Shown here piece by piece: positions 26,326-35,562 of a DNA stretch of 64,000 nucleotides. Made by a program: the position numbers and the translations under genes. This DNA is from a bacterium. Lineage in GTDB: Bacteria; Zhuqueibacterota; Zhuqueibacteria; Residuimicrobiales; Oceaniaggregativiventaceae. The stretch is taken from assembly GCA_029565675.1 (NCBI GenBank), contig JAKQNP010000019.1, forward strand, positions 124,001-188,000, read 5' to 3'. How positions within the stretch are numbered: the stretch's first letter is position 1; every line of letters begins with the position of its first letter. A model generated the notes under the pieces. It was not told the origin of the DNA. It did no database searches and worked only from the letters and a program-made list of their open reading frames with translations.

Positions 26326-28838
26326 ATCAGCCCCAGATGAATCCGCCGTCCGACATCATAAGCGCCGGGATCGACAAGCACACCGCCTATTTTGCCGTCG
26401 ATATCGCGCCACAGAAGGTTACGGCTGTCCAAAAGATTGCGCACCTCCGCCTGCAGGCTGAGACTCCCCCGCCCCAGGCGAAAACTCCGTTTGACTTTAC
26501 AATCCAGGTACTGGGTCCAGTCCAAGCGGCAATTGTTGGGCGCAATGACCTTGTTGCCCAGGCTGGTGAGCCCTTCATCCAGAGTATAGGGCTTGGGACT
26601 GTTGATTCGCCACACGACATTTGCATTCCACTTGCGGACTTGCTGGTAATCGAAATTGAGGATGATCGTATGGCGTTGATCCCAGGAAAGATCATATTCG
26701 CCTTCTTTGACTACACCGCCGAATTGCAGGATATTGGCGGGATCGCCAACGGCAAAACTGGAGCCCCTGGCGGTCATGAGAGTATAGCTCATATGACCGC
26801 GAAAATGGTCGCCGTATTTTTTTCGCACAAAAAACTCGATACCTTTGGCCGAGCCATAGGCCAAATTCACATACCGGGTATAGACTCCGCTGGCATACAG
26901 ACCAGTTTTTTCCACTGGAATCTGGAAATATTGCACATCCACCAGATTGGAAATATCCTTGTTGAAAGCGGTGACGCTGAGCAGAAGGTCTTTGGTGATT
27001 TTGTACTCGTAGCCGATTTCGATCGCTTTGGTTTTTTCCGGGGCCAGATCCGGATTGCCCACCAAAGGATTGTAGCCGCTAAAGTCATAATCCAGATTGG
27101 TATAGAGATATTCGAACAACGGTGCCTGAAAAAAATGGCCGTAATTGATATGAAATTTGTCGTGCGGACCCAGGGGGAACGACACCCCGACCCGCGGGCT
27201 CCATTGCGCCTTCACGCTGGTCGGGGTCTTGCTGGTAAACACCTGCACCTCGTTGCTGTTGTTCTTTTGGATATCCTCGATCGCAGGCCGTTGCCCGGCA
27301 GGATCGATAAAATCGTATCGCATACCAAAGGTGATGCAGGTCTGTTTCAGATCGACTTTATCCTGCACATAAAAGGAACCGATTTTGGGGTAATAGCGGT
27401 ATTGCGTGTTGTAAACGTTGAAGCGGAACTCCGGCGGCAGCTCAGGATGGAAATTGGGTGGAAACGGCTCGATCTGCACATTATCCATATAGAGATCGTA
27501 ATAGTTGTATTCGACTCCGGTTTTCACCTGGTGTTCATGGGCGATCTGGCTGGTTAGATCGATTTTAGCGGTGAGAATGATTTCCTGGGAATCCTGCCAC
27601 CACGCCTTGTCGCCGCTGAGGATGAACAAACCGTCAGGATCGAACTGCAGATCCATCTTGTACTGATCCTGTTCCCGCCCCTGCACCGTTTTAAGCACAT
27701 TGCAGTGACTGACGCGGACGTTGTAATAGGTCTTGTCGTTTATCAGATGGGTCCAGGCGGCATTGAAGCGAAAGCTGTCCTTGGCCCGCGGCGGCAATCC
27801 CTGCAGATTGTTTACCCAACGGTGTTCATAGCCCTTCCAGTCCGCCAAAGTCAGCAAACCTTGCAGCACAAACCGTCGGGTAGGATGAAAATCGACTGAC
27901 AATTTGGCATTCGTGTGCAGTTTGCGGTCGATCGGACTGTCGAATTGCCTGGCAAAGGCCTGGCGCCAGCGGGTATCATCGGCTGTCAGCTGGGTTGACA
28001 GGTAATAGCGCAAACCGCGCCACAATGGCCCGCCCAGAGCGATCTCCGCGTTATGCAAACGGTCATAATGGGTGTCATCCCGGGAATGAAGAGCTTCGCC
28101 GAAAACATCGCTGCTCGCTTCGACATAAAAATGATGTCGATCACTGCCCTCCTGCGTTATGATGTTGACGATGCCTGACATCGCATTGCCGTATTCGGCG
28201 TTGAATCCACCGGTTTGGATGGAAATATCGGCGATCGATACATTGGGCACCAGCACCGCCCGTTCGCCGGTTATCGCTTCCTGTGCCGGCATGCCGTCGA
28301 TGAGATAGAGCACCTCGGTTTTGCGGCCTCCGCGAATATGACCTTCCACCACGCCCGGCTGCAGGTTCAACGCTTCTTCCGGCGAGGTGACCGGCAAGGC
28401 TTTGTAGAGCTCACCGCTGAGCTCGTGTTGGGTGCCGGTTACGTCCATCTGAATCAATTCCCGCGGCGCCGTGACCACGATTTCGCGATCGATCGCGAGC
28501 GTTTCAGGCAACAGAGCAAAATCGACATCTGTGCGGCTATCCGGCCGAACGCGGACCCCGATCTGGGTAACCGCGCTGTAACCGATCATGCGGGCGCTGA
28601 GCCGGTAGATGCCGGGCTTGAGGTTGGCAATGAGAAAACGGCCCCGCGCGTCTGCCGCCGCGCCATAGGGCGTGTCGATGAGCAACAGATTGGCTCCTGC
28701 TAGCGGTTCGCCGGTCATGGCGTCGGTCACTCGGCCGGCGAGCGTTCCGGTAATTCCGGCATAGGCCTTGGCAGTCACTAAAATCAGAATTGCCGCTCTC
28801 ACAAGAACAGCGCGCAGTCGTGTGCATGGATCCCGCAC
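26313..28838 (-). CDS. TonB-dependent outer-membrane receptor with carboxypeptidase-regulatory domain
   Basis: 841 aa. Signal peptide (ILILVTAKAYA), then a regulatory-like beta-sandwich (GTLAGRVTDAMTGEPLAGANLLL), a plug domain (LQPGVVEGHIRGGRKTEVLYLIDG..QTGGFNAEYGNAMSGIVNI) and a 22-strand-type barrel with YRYYPKIGSFYVQDKVDL and a C-terminal strand RRIHLGLIWSN. It imports a nutrient with energy from TonB. Start is GTG 28838 with GAGG about 7 nt upstream. It lies between the hydrolase (9-bp gap) and the propeller lipoprotein (overlap), so the three form one operon. The substrate is unknown; the hydrolase suggests an esterified compound. Confidence 0.92.
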   Translation of the reverse strand: MRDPCTRLRAVLVRAAILILVTAKAYAGITGTLAGRVTDAMTGEPLAGANLLLIDTPYGAAADARGRFLIANLKPGIYRLSARMIGYSAVTQIGVRVRPDSRTDVDFALLPETLAIDREIVVTAPRELIQMDVTGTQHELSGELYKALPVTSPEEALNLQPGVVEGHIRGGRKTEVLYLIDGMPAQEAITGERAVLVPNVSIADISIQTGGFNAEYGNAMSGIVNIITQEGSDRHHFYVEASSDVFGEALHSRDDTHYDRLHNAEIALGGPLWRGLRYYLSTQLTADDTRWRQAFARQFDSPIDRKLHTNAKLSVDFHPTRRFVLQGLLTLADWKGYEHRWVNNLQGLPPRAKDSFRFNAAWTHLINDKTYYNVRVSHCNVLKTVQGREQDQYKMDLQFDPDGLFILSGDKAWWQDSQEIILTAKIDLTSQIAHEHQVKTGVEYNYYDLYMDNVQIEPFPPNFHPELPPEFRFNVYNTQYRYYPKIGSFYVQDKVDLKQTCITFGMRYDFIDPAGQRPAIEDIQKNNSNEVQVFTSKTPTSVKAQWSPRVGVSFPLGPHDKFHINYGHFFQAPLFEYLYTNLDYDFSGYNPLVGNPDLAPEKTKAIEIGYEYKITKDLLLSVTAFNKDISNLVDVQYFQIPVEKTGLYASGVYTRYVNLAYGSAKGIEFFVRKKYGDHFRGHMSYTLMTARGSSFAVGDPANILQFGGVVKEGEYDLSWDQRHTIILNFDYQQVRKWNANVVWRINSPKPYTLDEGLTSLGNKVIAPNNCRLDWTQYLDCKVKRSFRLGRGSLSLQAEVRNLLDSRNLLWRDIDGKIGGVLVDPGAYDVGRRIHLGLIWSN

Positions 28839-28847
28839 CTGTCATCC

Positions 28848-31001
28848 TCAGGGCTTGAGACATCGGTTGATAAATTCGATCAGCGCGCTGTCATCTGCAT
28901 CGAGGAGCAAGAGATGCTGCGGCTGGGCCAAAAATTGCGCATAGGTCTCTTGCGCTTGTTGTTCCGCGAGCGGTTTTTGCATCGCATCCAGAGGCTGAAC
29001 GACGGCAACCGGCATGTGCAGAGAAGAGATCAGCTCAGGCAAGTCATAAAAGCGCAAAACCCGTGGGAAAAAAGCTTCAGGAGACCAGGTATATTCCGGC
29101 GCTGTCGCCAAAGACTCGAAGGTCGCCAGGCCGTTGCGGCAGAATACGCCGGCCAGCGCAGAATCGATACAGGCCAAATGCAAGGCCACCACCCCGCCCA
29201 TGCCGGAACCGCCAACCACGATACGATGCGAATCGATTTCAGGTCTTGAGCGCAGCGTTTGCAGAGCCGCCAGCCCGTCGCGGATGCGCATGGCCAGGAT
29301 TGGATCACCGCTCGCTGCCGAGACATAGGAAATCCACCGTTCCCGGTGTCCCCAGGCGGCGATTTCGTAGGGGCCGTCCGCCGGCGAGCTGTCTCCCCAA
29401 CCGCGCAAATCGACGGTCAGCAACGCATTCCAGGGAGGTTGACGGTCGAGAAAACGGATCAGTTGGGCGAGAAAGCCTTGCTGGCGCAGATCGGTCCAGC
29501 GGCCGCGATCGTCGAAATAGAGCAAACAGGATGCCGGCTGATTTTCCATGGGGTAGATAAAGGTCGCCGGCAATTCGATGCCATCTTCCGGCAAAATCGA
29601 CAGTTCCTCCACCCAGTGGACCCAGGCTTGCTGCGGCACACCGGTGCGGCATTCAGTCTTTGGTTCGATTTTATCCAAACGGGCGAGTTGGTTGACCGCA
29701 AGGGCAAGATCTGTCGGTTGTCGCGCGCTGCGCAACCCACGGGCAATGTCGGCATTGAGACTGTACATGTTGCCGTCAAGATTCGGATAACAATAGAGCA
29801 CAGAGTCGGGCAACATGGCAAAGTCGGTTTCATGCCATTGCGGCAATTGCCGGGTTTGGGACGGCGGAATCCAGCGATCCATCCATCCGGCGAAACGGTA
29901 GGCCATCGCCAGCGTATATTCGTGACCACCAGGATCGGCATAGAACTGAAACCGATCTCCGACCCCGGCAATCGCATAGGCCTGCGAAATTTCATCGGCC
30001 ATGGCTCGGCCCCAATCGATCTTGAAAACCTCGTCTTTCTCCCCCGCCATCAACAACACCGGTGTCGGCAGGGCTGCACAGAGCAGATCGATCTGGTCAC
30101 CGCCCGAACGGAATTTATCGACAGGCAAAGTTTCAGCGCAGGGTGAATAGCCGTCCTGCAGAGGGTGAAAAGCCGACGGTACGGCGCAACATGCCGGACC
30201 AGCGGCACGGATGCGTTCATCTAAAAGCACCGCATGCATAGTGGTGGTGCCGCCGCCGCTGACGCCGGTCATCCCCACCCCTTGGCGCATATCGATATCA
30301 GATCGAGTGGCGAGATAATCGATACAGCGAATCGCATCCATGATAAAATAGCGATTGGATGAATAGCCGGTCAGATAGGTGCGCACACCATCGACAAAAT
30401 GGTCGTTCCCCCCCTGTTTTTCGCTGGCCATGCCCGGCGGATCGAACAAGATCGCCGCAAACCCCATGCGGACAAAGGCCTGGGCAGGAATTTGGTAGTT
30501 TTTGCGCGTCTTGGAGCTGTGACCGACCGGAATGACGATCGCTCGCCAGGGCGGAGGAAAGCGTTTCGCATCCGGCAAAAAAAGCGATCCATTCACATCC
30601 CATCCCGGAAAAGACTCGAACAACACATTCTCCAGGGAAAATAGAGGGAATTCGTATCGAGAGACTGGGCGAATGTTCATCGACGCCGCATCCACCTTCG
30701 CCGGCAATTCGCCGTATTGGTTGAGCAGCCCTTCGCGCACCCATGCTGACCATGCCGACCACTCGCCCTCCGCAAAGGCTTGTTGCCGGCGGGCAGCACT
30801 CCGGTCCAGCTCTGCGCAGCTTTGCCGAAACACTTTTTCGCGCACCATATTGCGCAGATCGACACCCGGTTTTACCGGGCCGACAGCAAATGGCAGATCC
30901 GCATATCGAGCCGCCGACTTGGCGTTGTCTTGTGCAGATAAAGTTGCCGCCGTGCAGCTGAACAGAATCATCCACAAACCGAGTGGGACCTTTCGATTCA
31001 T
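28848..31001 (-). CDS. Exported two-domain alpha/beta hydrolase (acetyl-esterase-like)
   Basis: 717 aa. Signal peptide (MILFSCTAATLSAQ). The first alpha/beta-hydrolase domain has VIPVGHSSKTRKNY, ILFDPPGMAS and the nucleophile elbow GVSGGGTTTMHA, with Asp/His candidates in LMAGEKDEVFKID and ADPGGHEY. A second domain follows with VDLRGWGDSSPADG and the elbow GGSGMGGVVALH. Its later acidic/His positions are less clear, so it may be regulatory. The layout resembles tandem acetyl-xylan-esterase-like proteins. First gene of the hydrolase-TonB receptor-lipoprotein operon; GGAG 9 nt before ATG. Confidence 0.82.
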   Translation of the reverse strand: MNRKVPLGLWMILFSCTAATLSAQDNAKSAARYADLPFAVGPVKPGVDLRNMVREKVFRQSCAELDRSAARRQQAFAEGEWSAWSAWVREGLLNQYGELPAKVDAASMNIRPVSRYEFPLFSLENVLFESFPGWDVNGSLFLPDAKRFPPPWRAIVIPVGHSSKTRKNYQIPAQAFVRMGFAAILFDPPGMASEKQGGNDHFVDGVRTYLTGYSSNRYFIMDAIRCIDYLATRSDIDMRQGVGMTGVSGGGTTTMHAVLLDERIRAAGPACCAVPSAFHPLQDGYSPCAETLPVDKFRSGGDQIDLLCAALPTPVLLMAGEKDEVFKIDWGRAMADEISQAYAIAGVGDRFQFYADPGGHEYTLAMAYRFAGWMDRWIPPSQTRQLPQWHETDFAMLPDSVLYCYPNLDGNMYSLNADIARGLRSARQPTDLALAVNQLARLDKIEPKTECRTGVPQQAWVHWVEELSILPEDGIELPATFIYPMENQPASCLLYFDDRGRWTDLRQQGFLAQLIRFLDRQPPWNALLTVDLRGWGDSSPADGPYEIAAWGHRERWISYVSAASGDPILAMRIRDGLAALQTLRSRPEIDSHRIVVGGSGMGGVVALHLACIDSALAGVFCRNGLATFESLATAPEYTWSPEAFFPRVLRFYDLPELISSLHMPVAVVQPLDAMQKPLAEQQAQETYAQFLAQPQHLLLLDADDSALIEFINRCLKP

Positions 31002-31088
31002 CGACCATTCTCCCTAAACGATAATCACAAAAGCTAAATAAACAAACGCTTGAATGTTTTTTGATTCGGTTGACACAAAATCTGGTCA

Positions 31089-31892
31089 TTAATCGATTTT
31101 GATATCCTTTAAATCGCTTTGTGGATCGGGAAATTTGATATCCATTTTCCCGAGCTTTTCGACAAGAATCTTGGCGATGACCAGGTTGCGATACCATTTC
31201 CGATTGCTGGGAACGATTATCCAGGGAGCCCATTCGGTGCTCGTACGGCTTAAAACATGATTGTACGCGGTGGTATACTCGTCCCAAACTTTCCGTTCTT
31301 CCAAATCACCGACATTGAACTTCCAATGCTTGAGCGGATCGTCCAGCCTGGCCTGCAGCCGTTCCTTTTGTTCATCCTTGCTGATGTGCAAAAAGAATTT
31401 GAAAAGGGTCGTTCCTTCATCGGCCAACATCCGTTCGAACTGATTGATATGATCATAGCGTTTTTGCCAGACCGTTCTGGGCACAAGATTGTGGACGCGC
31501 ACCACGAGCACATCCTCATAATGGCTGCGGTTGAACAGCACGATCTCGCCGTTGCCCGGCACATGAGCATGGACACGCCAGAGATAATCATGGGCGATTT
31601 CAACCGCAGTGGGAACTTTAAAGTTCTTAACAAAGACCCCTTGTGGATTCAGCAGACCAAAAACGTGGCGAATGGCGCCGTCTTTGCCGCTGGTGTCCAT
31701 GCCCTGGATAACGACCAAAATCCGGTGTTTCTGCTGGGCATAGATTTTTTCCTGCAAGACTTGCAGTTCTTTGACCAGTTTTTCTGTTTCTTTTATGCCT
31801 TCCTTTTTACCTTTGTCCCACAGGCTCAAATCAGCGGGATCCCAATCCTTGAGAGTGATTTTCTTGCCGCTCTGGACTTGATAAGTATGCAT
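31089..31892 (-). CDS. Polyphosphate kinase 2 family (class III-like) nucleotide phosphotransferase
   Basis: About 267 aa, a single PPK2 domain that moves phosphate between polyphosphate and nucleotides. Seen: the Walker A-like GMDTSGKDGAIRHVF, lid-region residues, the Walker B-like LFNRSHYEDVLVVRV, and FFLHISKDEQKERLQ, APWIIVPSNRKWYRN. From recall, these match the class III enzymes that phosphorylate both AMP and ADP, so ATP regeneration from polyphosphate is likely. ATG 31892 has AAGGGG upstream; the 10-residue track extension is unlikely. It may work with the polyphosphate-binding CHAD protein at 7231. Confidence 0.93.
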   Translation of the reverse strand: MHTYQVQSGKKITLKDWDPADLSLWDKGKKEGIKETEKLVKELQVLQEKIYAQQKHRILVVIQGMDTSGKDGAIRHVFGLLNPQGVFVKNFKVPTAVEIAHDYLWRVHAHVPGNGEIVLFNRSHYEDVLVVRVHNLVPRTVWQKRYDHINQFERMLADEGTTLFKFFLHISKDEQKERLQARLDDPLKHWKFNVGDLEERKVWDEYTTAYNHVLSRTSTEWAPWIIVPSNRKWYRNLVIAKILVEKLGKMDIKFPDPQSDLKDIKID

Positions 31893-31985
31893 GGTTCTAT
31901 CCCCTTGTTGTGGTGTTCCCATCCCTTAACACCAGTGATGCATTTATAGAAATTCCTTTTCCCTGCTTCGAAGTATCGCTCTCCA

Positions 31986-32036
31986 ATTGATTTTACCGGA
32001 ACTCCGGCTCTTTGCACCGAATCCGGGAGAGAATTC
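31986..32036. repeat. Dispersed ~50-bp repeat, copy 1
   Basis: Shares with 63678-63727 the start ATTGATTTT, a central CCGG and the block GCACCGAATCCGGGA at identical spacing, then AATTC near the end. It is intergenic, between the PPK2 start and the URO-D-like gene stop. Confidence 0.7.
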
Positions 32037-32083
32037 ACGCGGGTGTTCATGACGATGAGCAACTGTAGAAAAGAGAGATCATC

Positions 32084-33232
32084 CTAACAGTGCGAATAGC
32101 GGCCGTAGGCCAGACAGGCTCTGAAATAGGCCTTCAGGTTTTCCGGCGGTGTGTCTTCGCGAAAGCTGTCCGAGCTGCCGATGATAAAGCCGCCGCCGGG
32201 TTTGGCGATTTCCATGGTCCACTTGACTGTGCGATCGACCAACTCGGGATCGCCAAATCGCATGACGTTGATGAGATCAATATAACCTTTCAAGGTGGTT
32301 TTTCGGCCGATCCGCTCCTTGGCCTCCTTCAGATCAAAATCGCCGGCCGGCGGCGGTGTGCATGTCTCCAGCACATCGATACCCGTAGCGGCGATCATCT
32401 CCATGCTCTTTCCCAGGCGACCATCATCGTAATAGTCATACAAGGCGCCATAGGTATGCGTCAATTCCACCTGTTCGCGAATCAGCGGCACGAAAACATC
32501 GCGAAAAATGTCTGGCGACCAGCCGGCGGAAAGAGAAGCAAAATACCAGCTGCCAAAAATGCATTCGGCACCGGCTTCGAGTACGGCTTTGAGCAGGCTC
32601 ATCGACTGCGCATGAAAAAGCCCGATGAGAGCCGCGAAAAACAGCCGATCGTCAAAATAATCGAGCATCAATTTTTCGAGTTCACGGGCAAAACCTGCCT
32701 GATGATCGAGAGCGCTGCGGATCGAAATGGAAACCAGGCCGCGATCGCCAATCCGCTTTCTTTCTGCTCGCATCCGGTCTGCATCGACTTTTATCGGCGG
32801 CAGCAGGTAGCGCAATGCGTGCAGATCGTCCGGAGTTTTGACCAGGCATTCGAGATGCTGGGGATTTGGGGTCACTCCATATTCCCGACCTGACGGCGGG
32901 ATGCGGGTCTTGTCGGTCAGAATGCCTGCCGGTGTAATAAATTTGCGTTCGACGATCTCGCAGTCACCTTCAGCAAAGCGTTTCTGTTCGACTCTCACCC
33001 CGGGCAGATCATAGGTTTCCGGAAACATCTCCAGATAATTGAGTGTGCCAAGATCATGGACATGCATCAGATCGACCTGCGGAAAATGGTTCCAGATCGT
33101 TTCGGGCTCAATGTTGCCGCAATTGCCCCACAGCCAGGCAAATAAACGGGGTGAAACCGGCACCCGATCGGGCTCCTGATGGTGAATGGCGGCCAACAGC
33201 CGCTCTCGTGAAGTCATTTCAGCTCGTGACAT
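32084..33232 (-). CDS. Second uroporphyrinogen decarboxylase-family protein
   Basis: About 382 aa, URO-D/MtaA-type TIM barrel: N-terminal TSRERLLAAIHHQEPDRVPVSP, central YDYYDDGRLGKSMEMIAATGIDVLE, then LKGYIDLINVM and C-terminal GGGFIIGSSDSFREDTPPENLKAY. As in the 14537 protein, the zinc-type HxCG of methyltransferase members is absent (YDDG), and HemE active-site residues are not evident. ATG 33232 has AAGGGA 7-8 nt upstream and replaces the track TTG. Upstream lie a terminator-like hairpin and a palindrome, so expression may be controlled. The substrate is unknown; such proteins are common beside sugar-degradation genes. Confidence 0.8.
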   Translation of the reverse strand: MSRAEMTSRERLLAAIHHQEPDRVPVSPRLFAWLWGNCGNIEPETIWNHFPQVDLMHVHDLGTLNYLEMFPETYDLPGVRVEQKRFAEGDCEIVERKFITPAGILTDKTRIPPSGREYGVTPNPQHLECLVKTPDDLHALRYLLPPIKVDADRMRAERKRIGDRGLVSISIRSALDHQAGFARELEKLMLDYFDDRLFFAALIGLFHAQSMSLLKAVLEAGAECIFGSWYFASLSAGWSPDIFRDVFVPLIREQVELTHTYGALYDYYDDGRLGKSMEMIAATGIDVLETCTPPPAGDFDLKEAKERIGRKTTLKGYIDLINVMRFGDPELVDRTVKWTMEIAKPGGGFIIGSSDSFREDTPPENLKAYFRACLAYGRYSHC

Positions 33233-33293
33233 CAATCTTTCCCTTGTCAATGCGGTGATCCATCAACGCAAAGCCGAACGCGGGTCGACACAC

Positions 33294-33322
33294 AAAAAAA
33301 GCCGTCGACTTGCATGAGTCGG
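33294..33322 (-). terminator. Terminator-like hairpin in front of the URO-D-like gene
   Basis: On the minus strand GCCGACT pairs with AGT..CGGC across a 6-nt loop, with a 3-nt bulge (CGA), and is followed by seven T. It lies upstream of, not after, the nearest gene start, so it could attenuate the URO-D-like gene or end read-through from the acyltransferase. Confidence 0.45.
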
Positions 33323-33416
33323 CCGCCAGCCACTGGCAAATCCGGGCTTCGCAGTCGCGCAATTCTCAAAAAAATGATTATCGGCATTGCTGCCGCGGAT
33401 TGTACGGACCGCAAAA

Positions 33417-33438
33417 CTGTCAAGATCCATCTTGACAG
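33417..33438. promoter_or_regulatory. Perfect 22-bp palindrome, operator-like
   Basis: Arms CTGTCAAGAT and ATCTTGACAG around a central CC. On the minus strand the right arm supplies a TTGACA 13 bp before TACAAT. That spacing is too short for a sigma-70 promoter by itself, but it suggests a site where a dimeric regulator could compete with polymerase. Confidence 0.5.
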
Positions 33439-33726
33439 CATACAAAAATCTGCACTGAAATTCAAGCGAAAGATAGCGGTGTGTCGATCGTCGGATCTGT
33501 TCAACTCTCACAAATCCCAGCTGCAATCGGAAAACCGAGGACAGAACGACCGCACAGAAAACCCATACAAATCGACTGGTCAGGGGAAAAAAGTGGGGGT
33601 CCGGGTCAGCGTCAGATCGGGAAATAGATGAGAGAAACTGCAAATGCTGATTTCGTTCAACCAGGCTGCAAGATCGATTGTCCCTATCCTTTGCTGAGCA
33701 GGTGAAATGGCCAGGAAGGAAACGTT

Positions 33727-34425
33727 TCAGGCAAAGATACTTCGCGCGGTTTCAGCGACCTCGTTTTGCCTGGCGTCCAGATCGTCGACGGTAAACTCTT
33801 TTTCAGTCAAAACCGCATCGACCGGTTTGCCGATGACCAGGGCACAGCGGGAGAAGGGTTTGGGAATGTAGAATTTATCCCAGGTGCTGTTGAAAACCCA
33901 GGCGTGTTCGGCACTGGTCGCAACCGGCACGATCGACAGGTTCAAACGCCGCGCGAGAAAAATCATGCCCGGTTTCGATCGATGCAGCGGGCCTGAGGGG
34001 CCGTCAAGAGCCAGAGCGCCGATATAACCCTTTTTAAGAATGTGGGTCATTTCCAGCATCGCTCTGACCGCTTGTTTTTTATGCGACCCGCGCACCACCT
34101 GGTAACCAAAGCGCAGCAAAACGCCGGTCAGAATTTCGGCGGCCCAACTGGGAGCGGTCATCAGACAAATCGGTTCGTTAGAAAATTCCTGCAGCACCAA
34201 AAACAGATCGCTGTGCCAACAACTGTACAAATAGTTGGGAGACTCGAGCTTTTGGGCGTCCGGATGGACCCGGCGTTCGATGCGCAGCGTTTTGGTGATC
34301 ATCTTGATCAGACAATAGGCGAGAAAAGAGAGAAAAGCGGTAAAAGGTTTGGAATAGGTGATCCGTCGGCGGAATTGTTTGAGGCGCATGCGCAGCGAAA
34401 GCGGTGCTGCTGTGGATTCGTTCAT
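33727..34425 (-). CDS. DUF374 lysophospholipid acyltransferase-family protein
   Basis: About 232 aa. Motifs of the DUF374 branch of glycerolipid acyltransferases: the NYLYSCWHSDLFL block (H..D, the HX4D-like site), SWAAEILTGVLLRFGYQVVRGSHKKQAVRAM and LALDGPSGPLHRSKPGMIFLARRLNLSIVPV. It probably acylates a lipid or lipid A precursor at the inner membrane; the first 50 residues contain one hydrophobic stretch. ATG 34425 has AGGA 7 nt upstream; the track start at 34491 adds a non-conserved stretch. Confidence 0.85.
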   Translation of the reverse strand: MNESTAAPLSLRMRLKQFRRRITYSKPFTAFLSFLAYCLIKMITKTLRIERRVHPDAQKLESPNYLYSCWHSDLFLVLQEFSNEPICLMTAPSWAAEILTGVLLRFGYQVVRGSHKKQAVRAMLEMTHILKKGYIGALALDGPSGPLHRSKPGMIFLARRLNLSIVPVATSAEHAWVFNSTWDKFYIPKPFSRCALVIGKPVDAVLTEKEFTVDDLDARQNEVAETARSIFA

Positions 34426-34539
34426 CTTGAGTCCTTTGTGCTGGTGAGATTGCCGGTGATCATTCGAGCGACAGGCAAACGCGCGAGCCACAATACCCGA
34501 GTGAAGCGCTTCGCTGTATGTCCTTTCGAGGAACCGTTC

Positions 34540-35541
34540 TCACCAGCTGTCGTTCAGAGGTGCGTTTAAGAACGCAAGTCCGATTTGTGAAAAGCTGGTT
34601 ATGGCATAGCCGCCATAATCGTCGCGGCGGGCACTATCCGAGGCCTCACGCGCAACCGCTGTCTTTCGCCCCAGTCCGGTTCCGGTTCCTTCGTACCAGA
34701 GGTAGACCTTTTCACCCACTCCGGCAACGGTGGCGAACCACAGCGCTCCTTCATCCCAGGTTCCGACACGGCCGCGTTCGAACACGGGATTGTGGGGATA
34801 GCGTTCCCAATGCAAAAGATCGGTGGAGCGGGCCAGCCCGATGGCACGTGGATAATCGAAATAGCGATCGCAACCGCCATAGAACAGATAGAACCACGGC
34901 GGTTCATGCCAGATTCGCACCGTCGAAATGCTGAAACGATCGAAAGCGCCGGGCTGCCCGGAAGGCTGGAAAACCTGCTGTTCTTCCTGCAGATCGAATA
35001 GCAACCCATCCGCGCTCGGGCAGCAATAGATATCAAATGCACCCGTTGAATTCAAGCGCTGGTAAAAGATAAAATAGCGCCCCTGGTGGGCAACGATTTC
35101 CGGACTGGTTCCAGGAACCAACCGTTCGCGAGTGACTTTGGTGAAGTGAAAACCATCGTCCGAAATCGCCAGCCCGACGCCGGATGGCCGTTTGCCGCTC
35201 TTCCAGTCGCTGGCATGGGCGGTGTAATAGAGGTGTACACGGCCGTCGATGGCGATCGCTGCCGGATCGAGGATGTGACCGCTGTCATAGTCGGCTTTGC
35301 GATAGCCGACCCGCACGATCGGATTGCCGCTGAACGCTTCCCAATGCACGCCGTCAAAAGACTCCTGATCCGCTGTGGCAACACCGAGCTGGTCATGGCC
35401 TGCTTCATCCTGGCCGCGAAAATAATAAAAATAGCGATCGCGAAACCACAAAAGATCCGGGTTGGCGGCATGAATCGAGTGAAATGAACCGGGTTGCCGG
35501 GGAAGAATCGGATTGCCGGGGTGGCGCCGGAAGCGGATCAT
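34540..35541 (-). CDS. Five-bladed beta-propeller glycosidase-like protein (GH43/GH130 type)
   Basis: 333 aa, cytoplasmic (no signal). Opens with IRFRRHPGNPILPRQPGSFHS and repeats blades with (Y/W)xxFY and acidic residues: AANPDLLWFRDRYFYYFRG, DPAAIAIDGRVHLYYTA, GTSPEIVAHQGRYFIFYQR, and a DEGALWFATV loop. This is the pattern of clan GH-F/J and GH130 propellers. The general acid/base residues cannot be fixed, so it may be a hydrolase or phosphorylase. Start taken at ATG 35541 (AGAGGA 8 nt upstream); the track ATG at 35547 is too close to that SD. Confidence 0.8.
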   Translation of the reverse strand: MIRFRRHPGNPILPRQPGSFHSIHAANPDLLWFRDRYFYYFRGQDEAGHDQLGVATADQESFDGVHWEAFSGNPIVRVGYRKADYDSGHILDPAAIAIDGRVHLYYTAHASDWKSGKRPSGVGLAISDDGFHFTKVTRERLVPGTSPEIVAHQGRYFIFYQRLNSTGAFDIYCCPSADGLLFDLQEEQQVFQPSGQPGAFDRFSISTVRIWHEPPWFYLFYGGCDRYFDYPRAIGLARSTDLLHWERYPHNPVFERGRVGTWDEGALWFATVAGVGEKVYLWYEGTGTGLGRKTAVAREASDSARRDDYGGYAITSFSQIGLAFLNAPLNDSW

Positions 35542-35562
35542 CTCCATATTCCTCTGTGAGGG

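Larger units (their letters stand above)
33233..33726. other. Intergenic region with possible regulated leader
   Basis: 494 bp without a credible gene; small ORFs in both strands have no family features. It holds, in minus-strand order, a 22-bp palindrome (33417-33438), a TACAAT hexamer (33396-33401), and a hairpin with T-run (33294-33322) 60 bp before the URO-D-like gene. Confidence 0.6.

Noticed and set aside
26247-27557. 436-aa plus-strand ORF over the TonB receptor
   Set aside because: Antisense shadow; composition is mirror codon bias, no recognisable motif.
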